This document shows, one piece after another, positions 18,782 through 28,502 of a stretch of 64,000 nt of DNA; within the stretch, counting starts at the first letter, position 1; the number at the start of each line of letters is the position of its first letter. The DNA comes from Acinetobacter corruptisaponis (lineage in GTDB: Bacteria; Pseudomonadota; Gammaproteobacteria; Pseudomonadales; Moraxellaceae): NCBI RefSeq assembly GCF_030053775.1, contig NZ_CP125669.1, forward strand, positions 620,001-684,000. The letters run 5' to 3'. The notes beneath the pieces are model-generated. The model made no database searches. It was not told the origin of the DNA and saw nothing but the letters and a program-made list of their open reading frames with translations. The position numbers and the translations under genes are program-made.

Positions 18782-19918
18782 CTAATTCAGGTTTTTCGGG
18801 GGATTCTGACCGCTATTTTCAAGAACCAAATGATTCAAACTATCCTGTAATGCACGTAAACGTGTGGTTGCTTCAGCACGTTTCTGCATCCCTTCTTTCT
18901 GGATTTGAATCACGTCGTTTACTGTTTTAATGAGGGTATTTTGTACATGTTCAAGGGTTTCCACATCAATGACTGAACGTTGATTCGCTTTGGCCGTATC
19001 GACTGAGTTCTGATGCAATAGTTCAGCATTACGGCGCAGTAATTCATTGGTGGTATCATCAATGGCCTTGGCAAGTTGTACACTATTCTTCTGCTCCTGC
19101 AATGAAATCGCCAAACTAATCTGGTTTTTCCATGCAGGCAAGGTAATGTTTTTGATCGCATAGAACTTATCCACCAACATTAGGTTATTTGACTGGATAA
19201 TGCGAATCATGGGCAAGGTTTGCATCGCAGATTGCTGTAGAACCTGTAAATCACTGACTCTTTTCTCAAGGTTATTGGCCAAGTGATTCAGGTCATAAAT
19301 CTGCTGTGTGGTTTGCTGATCCTGTTCTTGCGTGGTTAAGCTTGAAATTTGCAGCTGGATGTCCTGCTGTTTCAACTGCCCCGCAGCAATATAAACACCA
19401 AGTTGTTTATATTCATCCTGAACTGCATCAAACATCTTGTCGAGTGTCCCTACTCGTGCCTTAAGACCCGATTGCGAGCTTTCAATCTCTTTCACCAAAA
19501 CATCAATCTGCTCTTTGGTGGTATTAAAATGCTGGTCAAAACTTTGCTTGGCATTCTTAAACCTACTCAACAAACCACCCAAAAAGCCTGAGCTTTTTGA
19601 TTTGTTCAAAATACTGGAAGTATTGAGTTGCTGCGCGACCTGAACCACTTCATTGAGCTTTTGGCCTGTTGTATCAAGGTCTTTGTTTTGAACCAAACCC
19701 AACAACTCATCTGTATAGGTTGATGTTTTATTGGCAATGTTTTTACCGTATTCGGCCACCACAGTGGTACTGATGTCTGCAAGTTCTTTATGCGCATCCA
19801 TAACCTCGGCAAAGTCCTGTGGCTGCAAGCCCAACTCTTTTAGGTTAAGTTGTTCAAAACGCTGCTCCTGCCTAATTTTAAGTTCGCTGGATGATTTTAT
19901 AAGTTCTGAATCTGACAT
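18782..19918 (-). CDS. telA: TelA-family protein (toxic-anion-resistance type)
   Basis: A 378-residue, almost entirely helical cytoplasmic protein of the TelA/XpaC-associated family. The family hallmarks are SSGFLGGLLSRFKNAKQSFD after the N-terminal helices, long coiled coils at about 145-240 (LTTQEQDQQTTQQIYDLN), and ITLPAWKNQISLAISLQEQ. TelA proteins are linked to tellurite and envelope-stress resistance, but their molecular role is unsettled. It is the middle gene of a three-gene minus-strand operon; the gene 13 bp upstream looks like a diverged partner. Confidence 0.87.
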   Translation of the reverse strand: MSDSELIKSSSELKIRQEQRFEQLNLKELGLQPQDFAEVMDAHKELADISTTVVAEYGKNIANKTSTYTDELLGLVQNKDLDTTGQKLNEVVQVAQQLNTSSILNKSKSSGFLGGLLSRFKNAKQSFDQHFNTTKEQIDVLVKEIESSQSGLKARVGTLDKMFDAVQDEYKQLGVYIAAGQLKQQDIQLQISSLTTQEQDQQTTQQIYDLNHLANNLEKRVSDLQVLQQSAMQTLPMIRIIQSNNLMLVDKFYAIKNITLPAWKNQISLAISLQEQKNSVQLAKAIDDTTNELLRRNAELLHQNSVDTAKANQRSVIDVETLEHVQNTLIKTVNDVIQIQKEGMQKRAEATTRLRALQDSLNHLVLENSGQNPPKNLN

Positions 19919-19930
19919 GATATTCCCCTC

Positions 19931-20707
19931 TTATTTCTGTAATGATTTTTTCAGATTTTGGATTAAATCTTCTCGGCTTTTGTCCAACTGCTCAATGGTC
20001 TTTGATGAGTTGGACTCACGACTTTGCTCTAGATGATAACGCCACGCTGGAATCAACACCTGCTGCGCCTCTTTAAAACGGTCTAAAAGGCTAAAAGATA
20101 AATGCTGTGACAATTGCATCTGTTTCATTGCAATGTCATTGCTGGTCTGTAAAGTTTGTAATGTATTGATCTTTTTAGATAGACGCTCAACGAAATGATC
20201 AAGTACCTGCTGTTTACTAAACTGGGGATATTCTTTTAAAAACTCATCAGCAGCCTGTATATACGCCGCCATCTGTTCCCTTAAACCCAGAGCCTGCTGC
20301 AAACGTGACTGCGATTTCTGAATCTCAACCTGTAGCTTTTGGCTTAAGTGGTTTGCCTCACTGATTAAACGATCCAGGTCTTTGACATATTTGACCTGTC
20401 CAGCATCATATTCAACATCAATCCCCAGCCATTTTTGCAGTGCATTAAATTTTCGCCCGCCCACATAATTTTTTGAGCGTGATAGTTGCTGAACAATCTG
20501 GGTAATCACTTCACTGAGCTGCTGGTTTAGCTTTGGATCAACACCATTCAACAAGACACTTTGCGCCTGCACCAAATGATCTGCATAATGATTTAAACGA
20601 TGGGGATCACTGAGTAAAGGCAATAGATCATTGCGCTTAATCGCCAGAATATGTTCTTGATTCAGTTCAAGTTGCCATAAAGGGGTTAAGTCGAGCGGTA
20701 TAGTCAT
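19931..20707 (-). CDS. TelA-like helical partner protein
   Basis: A 258-residue, helical, Gln-rich protein. It shares the layout of its TelA neighbour: KFNALQKWLGIDVEYDAG replaces the SGFLGGLLSRF segment, followed by coiled coils, then FKEAQQVLIPAWRYHLEQSRES, which parallels LPAWKNQISLAISLQ in TelA. It therefore looks like a diverged paralogue or TelA partner. ATG 20707 is used, since the longest frame opens at TTG; no ribosome site is visible. Directly upstream is a 14-bp perfect inverted repeat, so translation or transcription start may be controlled there. Confidence 0.7.
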   Translation of the reverse strand: MTIPLDLTPLWQLELNQEHILAIKRNDLLPLLSDPHRLNHYADHLVQAQSVLLNGVDPKLNQQLSEVITQIVQQLSRSKNYVGGRKFNALQKWLGIDVEYDAGQVKYVKDLDRLISEANHLSQKLQVEIQKSQSRLQQALGLREQMAAYIQAADEFLKEYPQFSKQQVLDHFVERLSKKINTLQTLQTSNDIAMKQMQLSQHLSFSLLDRFKEAQQVLIPAWRYHLEQSRESNSSKTIEQLDKSREDLIQNLKKSLQK

Positions 20708-20716
20708 AGAAGTAAA

Positions 20717-20773
20717 AAATAGTAAGAACAAATAAATTTGATCGCTATTAGTTGTAGCATGTTCTTACTATTT
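20717..20773. repeat. 14-bp perfect inverted repeat before the TelA operon
   Basis: Arms AAATAGTAAGAACA (20717-20730) and TGTTCTTACTATTT (20760-20773), exact reverse complements, 29 bp apart. The inner end is 10 bp before the operon's first ATG. In RNA the arms would form a long A-U-rich stem just before the start codon, followed by U-rich sequence. As DNA they could be two operator half-sites. The minus-strand TACTAT in the near arm could also be a -10 element. Confidence 0.75.
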
Positions 20774-20830
20774 CGCATACTTAAATGTTGTTATGATTTT
20801 TAAGCATTTCACTTTATCATTTTTAAAAAC

Positions 20831-21247
20831 TTATGATTTTTGCGGAAGCGCATAGGTCCCAATCACATGCGCCACTGGTTCCTCATCACCTACAGAATAT
20901 AACCATACTTCCCCTGTCACCAAGGTTCTGCCAACTTTAATCAACTTGCAGACTGCCCTGATATCCCGTGTCCCATCTGGCCTGCGAAAGAAATTGATAT
21001 TCATGTTGGTGGTGACCGCCATTTTAACCAATCCCAAATGTCCAATAATTGCCACATACAGCACAAAGTCTGCCACCAGCATCAGGGTTGGCCCAGACAC
21101 AGTCTGACCAGGACGCAGGTCATCCTGATCCACCCGATACAACAATTGTGCACCTTTAGGGGTAATCTCTTCAATCGTGTTCTTTCTAAGTGCCTGTGAA
21201 AATTCCTGAGCCAGAAACTCAATGATTTCCTGTTTATTCGCTGCCAT
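20831..21247 (-). CDS. PaaI-type hotdog thioesterase
   Basis: A 138-residue hotdog-fold protein. The central LRPGQTVSGPTLMLVADFVLYVAI follows the PaaI/YiiD pattern, in which an acidic residue on the central helix activates water for thioester hydrolysis; here Asp of VADF is the candidate. Further family strands are AVTTNMNINFFRRP and LVTGEVWLYSVGDEEPVAHVIGTY. ATG 21247 is preferred over the upstream TTG. The acyl substrate is unknown. A minus-strand fatty-acid desaturase gene lies 108 bp upstream, so lipid metabolism is plausible. Confidence 0.85.
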   Translation of the reverse strand: MAANKQEIIEFLAQEFSQALRKNTIEEITPKGAQLLYRVDQDDLRPGQTVSGPTLMLVADFVLYVAIIGHLGLVKMAVTTNMNINFFRRPDGTRDIRAVCKLIKVGRTLVTGEVWLYSVGDEEPVAHVIGTYALPQKS

Positions 21248-21354
21248 ATCTCTCAAAACCTATAATGCTACAACCTATCATCCATTTCAGCATTTATACT
21301 CAAGAAACAGGAAGCAACCTACTTCTCTTGAACAAAAACAAGGATCATCAATTT

Positions 21355-22338
21355 TTAATCTGCTTTTGCTGAAAGCTCATTCAACACTTGCCAATAAGTT
21401 GGTGGTTCAGAAACATGACCACGCTCACGTAACATCTGGTGCATTCTTGGCAACTTAAAATAAGGCACTGCCGCCATCAAATGGTGCTCTTTATGATAGT
21501 TGACATGAATCGGCGCAACTAAAGCCCTTGCGATATAACCTGCTTTAGTCGTGCGAGTATTGGTTAAAGCACTGTTACTGGTTTCCATTCCTGCATGTTC
21601 AGCCATGGAACGAACACGTAGCAACAGTGGGAACGGCGTTACATAGGCCAATACCCAAAGCGCATAGAGTTTGGGATGTCCTGCTGCCCAAAGTGCCGAA
21701 AATAAAGCGGTATTGGTGACAATGGCCCCACCGCTATTTTTTATAAATGCCTTTGGATAATCAGACCATTGCCGTCCCTCTTGAGCAATCCAGCGACGGT
21801 CATTGGAAACCGTCCATTCCATTTTCTCAACGTCCATCAACACACGCCCAAGCGCAAATTTAAAACCAGTCACACCCGATAAATCACGCATGAATTTACG
21901 CATGAGGGATTTTTTAGAGGTTGGAAACCCTGCGACAAGTGATAAATCTGGATCATCCACTGTTGATGTTTTACTGTGATGGCGGAGATGATGCTTACGG
22001 TATTTATGTAGGTCATTCCAGACTGGGCGGGCACACAACCAGTCGGTTAAGGTATCGTTGAGCCATTTGGTTTTAAACAGGCTTTGATGTGAAGCATCAT
22101 GCGTAAGGATAGCCAATGCCAATTGACGGCCAGCCAGAATAACCAAAGCTACAATACATATTAGCAACTTGCCCCAGTTTGGCAAATATTCCCAAAAGCC
22201 AGCAACAGTGGCAAAGGTTCCACCAATCACCGCCCAGGTTGACAAAACAGCCCAGCTACCATGCAGATCCGATTTGGCAGTCAATTCCGTGATTTCTTCC
22301 CGTGTGAACAAATCACTAATAGCCGTACGTGTGTTCAT
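21355..22338 (-). CDS. Membrane fatty-acid desaturase
   Basis: A 327-residue membrane di-iron enzyme. The histidine boxes that hold the iron pair are HDASH (about 79-83), HKYRKHHLRHH (about 110-120) and HVNYHKEHH (about 278-286). Four membrane helices are evident around them (for example LLICIVALVILAG and LYALWVLAYVTPFPLLL). Such enzymes insert a double bond into an acyl chain using O2 and ferredoxin or rubredoxin. AGG lies only about 4 nt before ATG 22338. Position and stereochemistry of the bond cannot be told from sequence. Confidence 0.9.
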   Translation of the reverse strand: MNTRTAISDLFTREEITELTAKSDLHGSWAVLSTWAVIGGTFATVAGFWEYLPNWGKLLICIVALVILAGRQLALAILTHDASHQSLFKTKWLNDTLTDWLCARPVWNDLHKYRKHHLRHHSKTSTVDDPDLSLVAGFPTSKKSLMRKFMRDLSGVTGFKFALGRVLMDVEKMEWTVSNDRRWIAQEGRQWSDYPKAFIKNSGGAIVTNTALFSALWAAGHPKLYALWVLAYVTPFPLLLRVRSMAEHAGMETSNSALTNTRTTKAGYIARALVAPIHVNYHKEHHLMAAVPYFKLPRMHQMLRERGHVSEPPTYWQVLNELSAKAD

Positions 22339-22459
22339 ATCCTATCCTGCAATTTTTGTATTTTTATAAAACTACATAACTATTCACTTTATTCTAAATT
22401 AAGTAATATTTCTGTCAATAAATTAAAATTAAATTTTTAGTAATATTTTTAATTGGTAT

Positions 22460-23257
22460 TTACACGACACTAAGTTCATAAAACTTGCGCCACAGTTCCA
22501 AACCTGTTTGATCCAGTTGTTGCACACTCAGGGCAAATTGTTCCCTAAGCTGTACATCAACAAAATCCTCAGGTAATAAAGGATCGTTCATGAGCAGAGA
22601 AATTGTCTGGCGACCTAATAATAGTGATTCCCGCGCGGCATCCTCCAATGAGATTCGGTCAACCGTAGCCAACCATTTCTGAATCATTTGGCTATATTTC
22701 TCATAGTTCTGGTTGAGTGTTTGTGTTGACCATAAAGTGGGAATCGTTGCCAAAGTCTTCTCATCAAAATGACTAATCTGGCAAATCTTGGCACTCATTT
22801 CCAAACCTGAAGCCTTTAATTCGGAAAAAAGATGATCAAATGTAATCGCCAAATTATCGGGACGAATATAAATCCCCTGTTCCAACTCCTTAAAGCCAAA
22901 ACGTTTTAATGCCCGTTCACGACGGTTCAACGCAGTACGGTCAACTCGTCCCAGCTCACCTGTAAAAACAGCAAGATATTGATGTGTCCATTTCTTGGTC
23001 TGCTTAATCCCGTTCTTACGGTTCAGCATCACATTGGCCCATTCATGCGACTGGACCGTGAATTGATAGACACCGCGCTCAATTGCCTCGATCACGCCAT
23101 CACCAGATAGACGGGTTACGGCAACACGGATACTGTTTTCACTAATCTCAAAAAGCTTGGCAGCAATAATAATTTGTTTAATTGAGATCTCTCGACCTTG
23201 TAGCCCTAAAAGTAGATCAATAATCAAGTCTCGGGCATTCATTTTAGCTATTGTCAT
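22460..23257 (-). CDS. PaaX-family transcriptional regulator
   Basis: A 265-residue protein. The N-terminal winged helix (NARDLIIDLLLGLQG, then ENSIRVAVTRLSGDGVIE) has the PaaX layout, and the middle domain (TKKWTHQYLAVFTGELGRVDRTALNRRERALKRFGF) and C-terminal part fit too. PaaX represses phenylacetate catabolism until phenylacetyl-CoA binds. No paa genes are in this window; a desaturase gene follows, so it may govern other acyl-CoA genes. The specific ligand is unknown. Confidence 0.82.
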   Translation of the reverse strand: MTIAKMNARDLIIDLLLGLQGREISIKQIIIAAKLFEISENSIRVAVTRLSGDGVIEAIERGVYQFTVQSHEWANVMLNRKNGIKQTKKWTHQYLAVFTGELGRVDRTALNRRERALKRFGFKELEQGIYIRPDNLAITFDHLFSELKASGLEMSAKICQISHFDEKTLATIPTLWSTQTLNQNYEKYSQMIQKWLATVDRISLEDAARESLLLGRQTISLLMNDPLLPEDFVDVQLREQFALSVQQLDQTGLELWRKFYELSVV

Positions 23258-23325
23258 CTTATTCTAGAACCAGTTTTAAAATATGAAATATTGGAAAAAA
23301 TAAAGAATGGGAATTTTAACCGAAT

Positions 23326-23358
23326 CCGCCTCTTTTAACATCTCTGCAAAAGAGACGG
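23326..23358 (-). terminator. Possible terminator or hairpin after uppP
   Basis: Stem CCGCCTCTTTT/AAAAGAGACGG with one mismatch and an 11-base loop, 10 bp after the uppP stop on the minus strand. It has no immediate T tract, so it may only protect the mRNA end. Confidence 0.4.
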
Positions 23359-23367
23359 GTTTCAATT

Positions 23368-24168
23368 TTAAAGGAAAATGAATAATAAAATCACGCCAAG
23401 CACGATACGGTACCAGGCAAATACACGTAAGGTATGACGCTCAACAAATTTCACCAAGGCACTCACCACCAGTAATGCGGCAATAAAGGCAGCAACAAAT
23501 CCCACCGCGATATTCAGCATATTGTCCTGTGTCAGTACATCGGCATTACGAATAAGGTCAAAGGTTGCCGCACCCAGCATGGTTGGCATGGCCAGAAAGA
23601 AAGAAAACTCCGTCGCAGCTTTACGTGATAGGCCTGAAAACATTCCTCCCACAATAGTGGCACCTGAACGTGATGTTCCTGGAATCATCGCCACACACTG
23701 CGCGCACCCCACAAGAAAAGCCTGTTTATAGGTGATCCTGGTTGCCTCTGTGGTCTTATGCTCAAACTTGATTGACTCCACCCAGAAAATGATGAGGCCA
23801 CCGACAATCAAGGCAACCGCCACCACAAGTGGGCTAAACAAAACACTCTTAATGAAATCAACAGCAAACACCCCAATCATCACAGCTGGGAAAAATGCAA
23901 TCAGAACACTAAAAGCAAAGTGTCGTGCCTCTGAATCACCACTAAAAAAACCTTTTAATAGATCAACAATTTTTTGGCGATATAACCAGCAAACTGCCAG
24001 AATTGCCCCAAGTTGGATCACGACTTCAAAGACACGGCCATCGTCTGAATGGAAGTCAATCATATGACCAAATAAAATCAGGTGCCCTGTACTTGAAATG
24101 GGTAAGAACTCTGTCAGCCCCTCAATAAACCCTAAAAACAACGCCTTTAAAATTTCAATGTGTTCCAT
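23368..24168 (-). CDS. uppP: Undecaprenyl-diphosphate phosphatase UppP (BacA)
   Basis: A 266-residue inner-membrane enzyme with about eight helices that recycles the lipid carrier for peptidoglycan and other wall polymers; overproduction gives bacitracin resistance. Both catalytic signatures are intact: [17 protein letters not shown] near the N-terminus, and [14 protein letters not shown] in the middle, with the Arg and Ser of the phosphatase site. The mid-protein GDSEARHF and C-terminal [13 protein letters not shown] match the family. It appears monocistronic. Confidence 0.97.
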   Translation of the reverse strand: MEHIEILKALFLGFIEGLTEFLPISSTGHLILFGHMIDFHSDDGRVFEVVIQLGAILAVCWLYRQKIVDLLKGFFSGDSEARHFAFSVLIAFFPAVMIGVFAVDFIKSVLFSPLVVAVALIVGGLIIFWVESIKFEHKTTEATRITYKQAFLVGCAQCVAMIPGTSRSGATIVGGMFSGLSRKAATEFSFFLAMPTMLGAATFDLIRNADVLTQDNMLNIAVGFVAAFIAALLVVSALVKFVERHTLRVFAWYRIVLGVILLFIFL

Positions 24169-24334
24169 AACTTACTCGAAAGCACCCATATAAAATTCAA
24201 TAAAAAAATTAACGGCAAGCTTACCTTGAAATAGGCATTTTTTATGTGATTGTCACGTAACGTTTTTAAAAATATGGGGACTTTTGAAATTCTAGCCTAA
24301 CATGCTGTTAGATATAAAAATTTGGAAATTTATC

Positions 24335-26224
24335 TTAAATAATCATCAAGCTATTTTTTTTCTGCATTTGCTCAACAACTTCACGGGTATCAAAGCCCAA
24401 ACGCCAGTACAATAGCTCTAAAACATCTAGTTCATCTTGAGTAATGATTCGGTCACTCCATAGGCATCGTTCTGCAATTGCTAAAATATTGAGGCGATCA
24501 CGCAATAACAAACCTGAAACATCATTCAGGATTTCAGCCAGATCTAGTGGCTCATCCGAGATATCAGCATAAGTCTGCATTTCTTCCTGGGTTAGAAGTT
24601 CCTGCAAAATCCGTTCACGGACCTCAAGCTGATTCGGACTGTTAATTTGCTGTACATGCAGCAATGCATCAATCAAATGCACAATCTGGGATTTTACATC
24701 CTCAAAGGCTGTCGGCAAATGTGCTGGCATCAAGTTCAACTCATATTTTACCCGTTCCAGCAATAGTGCATCCAGTAAGCCAACCTCACCATCCTCCTGA
24801 ATAATACAGGCCAGTTTGGTTAGAAACTGACGTGCAATACTAGTAGGCATATGACCAATGTTCTTGCAGGCATCATGGAAAATCTGCACATGAATCCGCC
24901 CATCCAGATTTAACAATGCATCCACAATCGCATGACTCACCGCCGCATCCTGCGGAATAAATTCACGGTACTGACGGATCATCAGGATCGCCACCATCAC
25001 TTCTCTTGAACCCGTCGCGGTCTGCATGGCACGCTGAATCAGTTCAGGACGCTTTTTATTTTTCCGCATCTCAGGATTGAGTGGCTTGATCGCATCATTC
25101 AAGGCAAAGCTTATCGGTGATAAGCGTAGCAAAGGCAATGGTTGTGGGGAACTCCATGCCATAGTGATATCAGTAGCTTCCTCTTCTAAAGAACGAAATA
25201 AGCTAAATAGAGGTCGATTGCGTATTTTTCTTAAATTTTCTAATTGCAAATCCTGTAATAAACTTGGATTTAACTCATAAATTCGATCTTTAATACTTGG
25301 ATGAATATTCAGCCAGCTTTGCGGACTCAGTGAGTTGGCAAAGCACATATGCGAAATTGACTCAGAGTATGCGCTGTGGATTTGGGAACCTGAATGATGC
25401 ACATAAATTCGTAGCAAGGTTTGAATATTGGCGTTGTTGTTCATCAAACGCATGGTTTTCAGGTCATTGCGAAAGGTTCGTCCACTTAAGGTGAGATACT
25501 TGATTAAACGGGTGATCAGGATACCCAGACTGCCAATCAACCAAATCACTCCACCGATTGCCACAAAAATGGTCTCAAATTTATTACGGTAAGAAGTTGC
25601 ATAGGGATTGTAACCTGCCTGTGCAAGCTTGCTGCCCCATTGGCTAAACGTAGTCAAACCACTATATAGAATTTTAAGTTTGGTATTTTCAACTGCTTCA
25701 CCTGATAGAATCTGGTTAAACTCATAACTCAACAGACCATACAGCTCAAGTTCATCCAAATTTTGCAATGCCCCCCAGGTCAGGATAATCACGATATCCT
25801 GCGACCTGAAACCAGCAGTTAAGGCATTTACCCCGACCTCATCAGGCAATACATACACTGCAGGGGTATCAATCGCAAAGCTGCGTGCAACCTGTTCCAC
25901 CACTTTTAAAGCGGTACTTTCTTCAGGGGTACTTTCATCGAACACCAGACGGCGTGCTTTTAACTGCTTTGCAAGGGAATGCCCCCCTTTACGCAGCACA
26001 TACAGTTCAGCACTAACAGACCAAACCATTACACACAATAATAGGCAGACGAAATAAGGACTTAATACATGCCACCAGATTGGCTGGGTATAGTCAAAAA
26101 AATGAACCACCAAACCCAAAATCAAATTGAGAATAAAAACAGTTAATGCCATAGCAAGCAGGCAAAAGCTGACTGACCATGCAATATTCTTATTTTCAAT
26201 TAAATAATGGCTCATTTCTTTCAA
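24335..26224 (-). CDS. M48-like membrane protein without the zinc motif (putative pseudoprotease)
   Basis: A 629-residue protein with two N-terminal membrane helices (about 18-42 and 54-71) and another pair near 220-245. The middle follows M48/HtpX closely: VYVLPDEVGVNALTAGF, then IVIILTWGALQNLDELELYGLL. Where the zinc-binding HExxH should stand, the sequence is YEFNQ (about 167-171), so both His are gone and the usual later ADxxA glutamate region is altered too. The long C-terminal helical part (350-629) is unknown. It probably lacks peptidase activity and may act as a scaffold or regulator. Start TTG 26224 has AAGGA 9 nt upstream; ATG 26215 is the alternative. Confidence 0.75.
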   Translation of the reverse strand: MKEMSHYLIENKNIAWSVSFCLLAMALTVFILNLILGLVVHFFDYTQPIWWHVLSPYFVCLLLCVMVWSVSAELYVLRKGGHSLAKQLKARRLVFDESTPEESTALKVVEQVARSFAIDTPAVYVLPDEVGVNALTAGFRSQDIVIILTWGALQNLDELELYGLLSYEFNQILSGEAVENTKLKILYSGLTTFSQWGSKLAQAGYNPYATSYRNKFETIFVAIGGVIWLIGSLGILITRLIKYLTLSGRTFRNDLKTMRLMNNNANIQTLLRIYVHHSGSQIHSAYSESISHMCFANSLSPQSWLNIHPSIKDRIYELNPSLLQDLQLENLRKIRNRPLFSLFRSLEEEATDITMAWSSPQPLPLLRLSPISFALNDAIKPLNPEMRKNKKRPELIQRAMQTATGSREVMVAILMIRQYREFIPQDAAVSHAIVDALLNLDGRIHVQIFHDACKNIGHMPTSIARQFLTKLACIIQEDGEVGLLDALLLERVKYELNLMPAHLPTAFEDVKSQIVHLIDALLHVQQINSPNQLEVRERILQELLTQEEMQTYADISDEPLDLAEILNDVSGLLLRDRLNILAIAERCLWSDRIITQDELDVLELLYWRLGFDTREVVEQMQKKNSLMII

Positions 26225-26287
26225 TGTAAATTTTCCTTATTACATTGTTTCTGTCAGGGGCTCAAGTGCCCCTCAGTATCATAAAAT

Positions 26288-26312
26288 AAAAAAGCGGGAA
26301 ATTCCCGCTTTT
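26288..26312 (-). terminator. Terminator after purF
   Basis: Eight-bp stem AAAGCGGG/CCCGCTTT with an AAATT loop and flanking A/T runs, 17 bp beyond the purF stop codon on the minus strand. Confidence 0.85.
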
Positions 26313-26328
26313 CTAGAGATTAAAATGC

Positions 26329-27867
26329 TTACTCTTCCTTAACCCCTGTTAAGTCCACTGAAGCGGCATCAATATTTACATCAATGTAGCCATCGGCTTT
26401 CTTTTTTGCTGTGTCATTACGTTTTTGCTCAAGCTCAGCAAGATATTCCTTGTCGATACCACCCGCCACATAGACTCCATCAAAAACAGAGCAATCAAAC
26501 TCTCTCAGATCAGGCACTTTACTGGTACGAACCGCATTTTTCAAATCTTCAAGATCCTGAAAAATCAAACGGTCTGCACCAATAATTTCACGGATTTCCT
26601 CAACAGTACGATCAGACGCAATCAGTTCAGACTTTGCTGGCATATCAATACCATACACGTTTGGATACTTCACCATCGGTGCGGCGGAGGCAAAAAATAC
26701 TTTCTTTGCACCTGAATCACGCGCCATCTGAATGATTTCATTACAGGTGGTACCACGTACAATCGAATCATCCACCAATAGAACATTTTTGTCCTTGAAC
26801 TCAAGTTCCACAGGGTTTAGTTTCTGACGAACTGATTTTTTACGCTGCTGTTGACCAGGCATAATAAAGGTACGTCCGATATAACGGTTTTTCATAAACC
26901 CTTCACGGAACTTCACACCCAGAATATTCGCCAACTCCAAAGCAGAGGTACGGCTGGTATCAGGAATTGGAATCACCACATCAATATCATGTTGCTCACC
27001 CCATTCTTGCAGAATTTTATGGGCAAGTTTCTCCCCCATTTTCAAACGCGCTTTATATACCGAGATTCCATCAATCGTGGCATCTGGACGGGCAAAATAA
27101 ACATATTCAAAAATACAAGGGCGGTATTCAGGGTCAACTGCGCATTGTTTTGAGAATAACTGGCCTTTGCTGTCAATGAAAATCGCTTCACCTGGCGCAA
27201 TATCACGCTCAATCTTAAAGCCAAGCGCGGTAATCGCTACTGATTCAGAGGCAATAATATATTCAGTGCCCTGCTCAGTTTCGCGTGAACCATAAATCAG
27301 TGGGCGAATCCCATTTGGATCGCGGAAACCGACCAGACCATGACCTGTAATCATTGCAACTACGCCATAGGCACCCTTACAGCGCTCATGTACACGGGAA
27401 ACAGTATGGAAAATATCTGCTGGTGTCGGGTTTAATGTGCCAATTTTCTGTAATTCATGTGCAAACACATTCAACAGAACTTCCGAATCGGAGTCGGTAT
27501 TCATGTGACGCAAATCTGTCTTAAACAGATCTTCATGAATTTCTTCGGCGTTGGTCAGGTTACCATTGTGTGCAAGGGTAATACCGTATGGAGAATTCAC
27601 ATAAAACGGCTGCGCCTCCGCACTGCTGGATGAACCCGCGGTTGGGTAACGAACGTGCCCAATCCCGTAGTTACCCAACAATGCACGCATATGGCGGGTA
27701 TGGAACACATCACGCACCATGCCATTATCCTTGCGGAGAAATAAACGCCCTTGATGACAAGTGACGATTCCCGCTGCATCCTGTCCCCGATGTTGCAACA
27801 TCGTCAAAGCATCAAATAACATTTGGTTCACTGGCGATTTACCGGCTATCCCAACAACTCCACACAT
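26329..27867 (-). CDS. purF: Amidophosphoribosyltransferase PurF
   Basis: A 512-residue enzyme for the first committed step of purine synthesis, PRPP plus glutamine to phosphoribosylamine. The N-terminal nucleophile Cys2 follows the start Met directly (CGVVGI), as in the E. coli-type enzyme without a propeptide. The glutaminase has [11 protein letters not shown] and NGNLTNAEE; the PRPP loop is [16 protein letters not shown]. The cvpA gene 40 bp upstream gives the classic cvpA-purF unit. Confidence 0.97.
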   Translation of the reverse strand: MCGVVGIAGKSPVNQMLFDALTMLQHRGQDAAGIVTCHQGRLFLRKDNGMVRDVFHTRHMRALLGNYGIGHVRYPTAGSSSSAEAQPFYVNSPYGITLAHNGNLTNAEEIHEDLFKTDLRHMNTDSDSEVLLNVFAHELQKIGTLNPTPADIFHTVSRVHERCKGAYGVVAMITGHGLVGFRDPNGIRPLIYGSRETEQGTEYIIASESVAITALGFKIERDIAPGEAIFIDSKGQLFSKQCAVDPEYRPCIFEYVYFARPDATIDGISVYKARLKMGEKLAHKILQEWGEQHDIDVVIPIPDTSRTSALELANILGVKFREGFMKNRYIGRTFIMPGQQQRKKSVRQKLNPVELEFKDKNVLLVDDSIVRGTTCNEIIQMARDSGAKKVFFASAAPMVKYPNVYGIDMPAKSELIASDRTVEEIREIIGADRLIFQDLEDLKNAVRTSKVPDLREFDCSVFDGVYVAGGIDKEYLAELEQKRNDTAKKKADGYIDVNIDAASVDLTGVKEE

Positions 27868-27907
27868 AGCAACCTCGCGACAAGCTAGGAACGGGGTTTA
27901 ACCCCAA

Positions 27908-28501
27908 TTAATAAAAAGGATTTTTCGTCGAATGATCAGAACGCTGATCGACCGCAGCACGTTCTGACTCGTCCATTTCGGTTGAAGGGCGATGTAACAA
28001 GGCACCTTCAGATGTCATTTGATGTAAAGCTTGATTTGCAGCATCTTTAGAGATTTCTGTTGCTAAAGGTGCATAGGGTAATAGGATTTGTACAAACTTG
28101 GACTGTTTCCAGTGTGGCGAGCTTTCCACCCACGGACCAACGCCCTGCATGGTGACCAAAACAATCAGTAGGCCTTTTAGGGAACCAAATGCACCACCTG
28201 CTAAACGATTTAATGGGCCCAGTTTCAAACTTTTCAAGAGGCCATTCAGCAGTGCCGAAACAATCCAGGTACACACCACAATGATCAGTACGATAAAAGC
28301 GAAAGCTGCAATTTTTTGCACGACAGGGTCTTGGCTTAGGCTGCTCATTGCAGGCGCCAATATAACAGCGTATTTGGCCCCCACGATCAATGCGAATATC
28401 CATCCGACCAAGTTCGCAAAGGCTTTGATAAATCCTTGACGCAAACCGTTCAGCCCTCCAATGAGCAAGATGATCACAATAATGATATCAAGCGTGTTCA
28501 T
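27908..28501 (-). CDS. cvpA: CvpA-family inner-membrane protein
   Basis: A 197-residue membrane protein with four helices: LDIIIVIILLIGGLNGLRQG, the following LVGWIFALIVGAKYA, a third at about 62-84, and one near 103-120. These, with the LNRLAGGAFGSLKGLLIV segment, define CvpA, needed in E. coli for colicin V export, and linked to envelope stress. The charged C-terminal tail (about 150-197) is cytoplasmic. It lies 1 bp after pyrD and 40 bp before purF, so the nucleotide-synthesis genes and cvpA are probably co-transcribed. Confidence 0.93.
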   Translation of the reverse strand: MNTLDIIIVIILLIGGLNGLRQGFIKAFANLVGWIFALIVGAKYAVILAPAMSSLSQDPVVQKIAAFAFIVLIIVVCTWIVSALLNGLLKSLKLGPLNRLAGGAFGSLKGLLIVLVTMQGVGPWVESSPHWKQSKFVQILLPYAPLATEISKDAANQALHQMTSEGALLHRPSTEMDESERAAVDQRSDHSTKNPFY

Positions 28502-28502
28502 T

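Noticed and set aside
24297-24311. CTAACA/TGTTAG palindrome between the M48-like gene and uppP
   Set aside because: Short arms with a 3-base centre and no T tract; too weak to call a terminator or operator.
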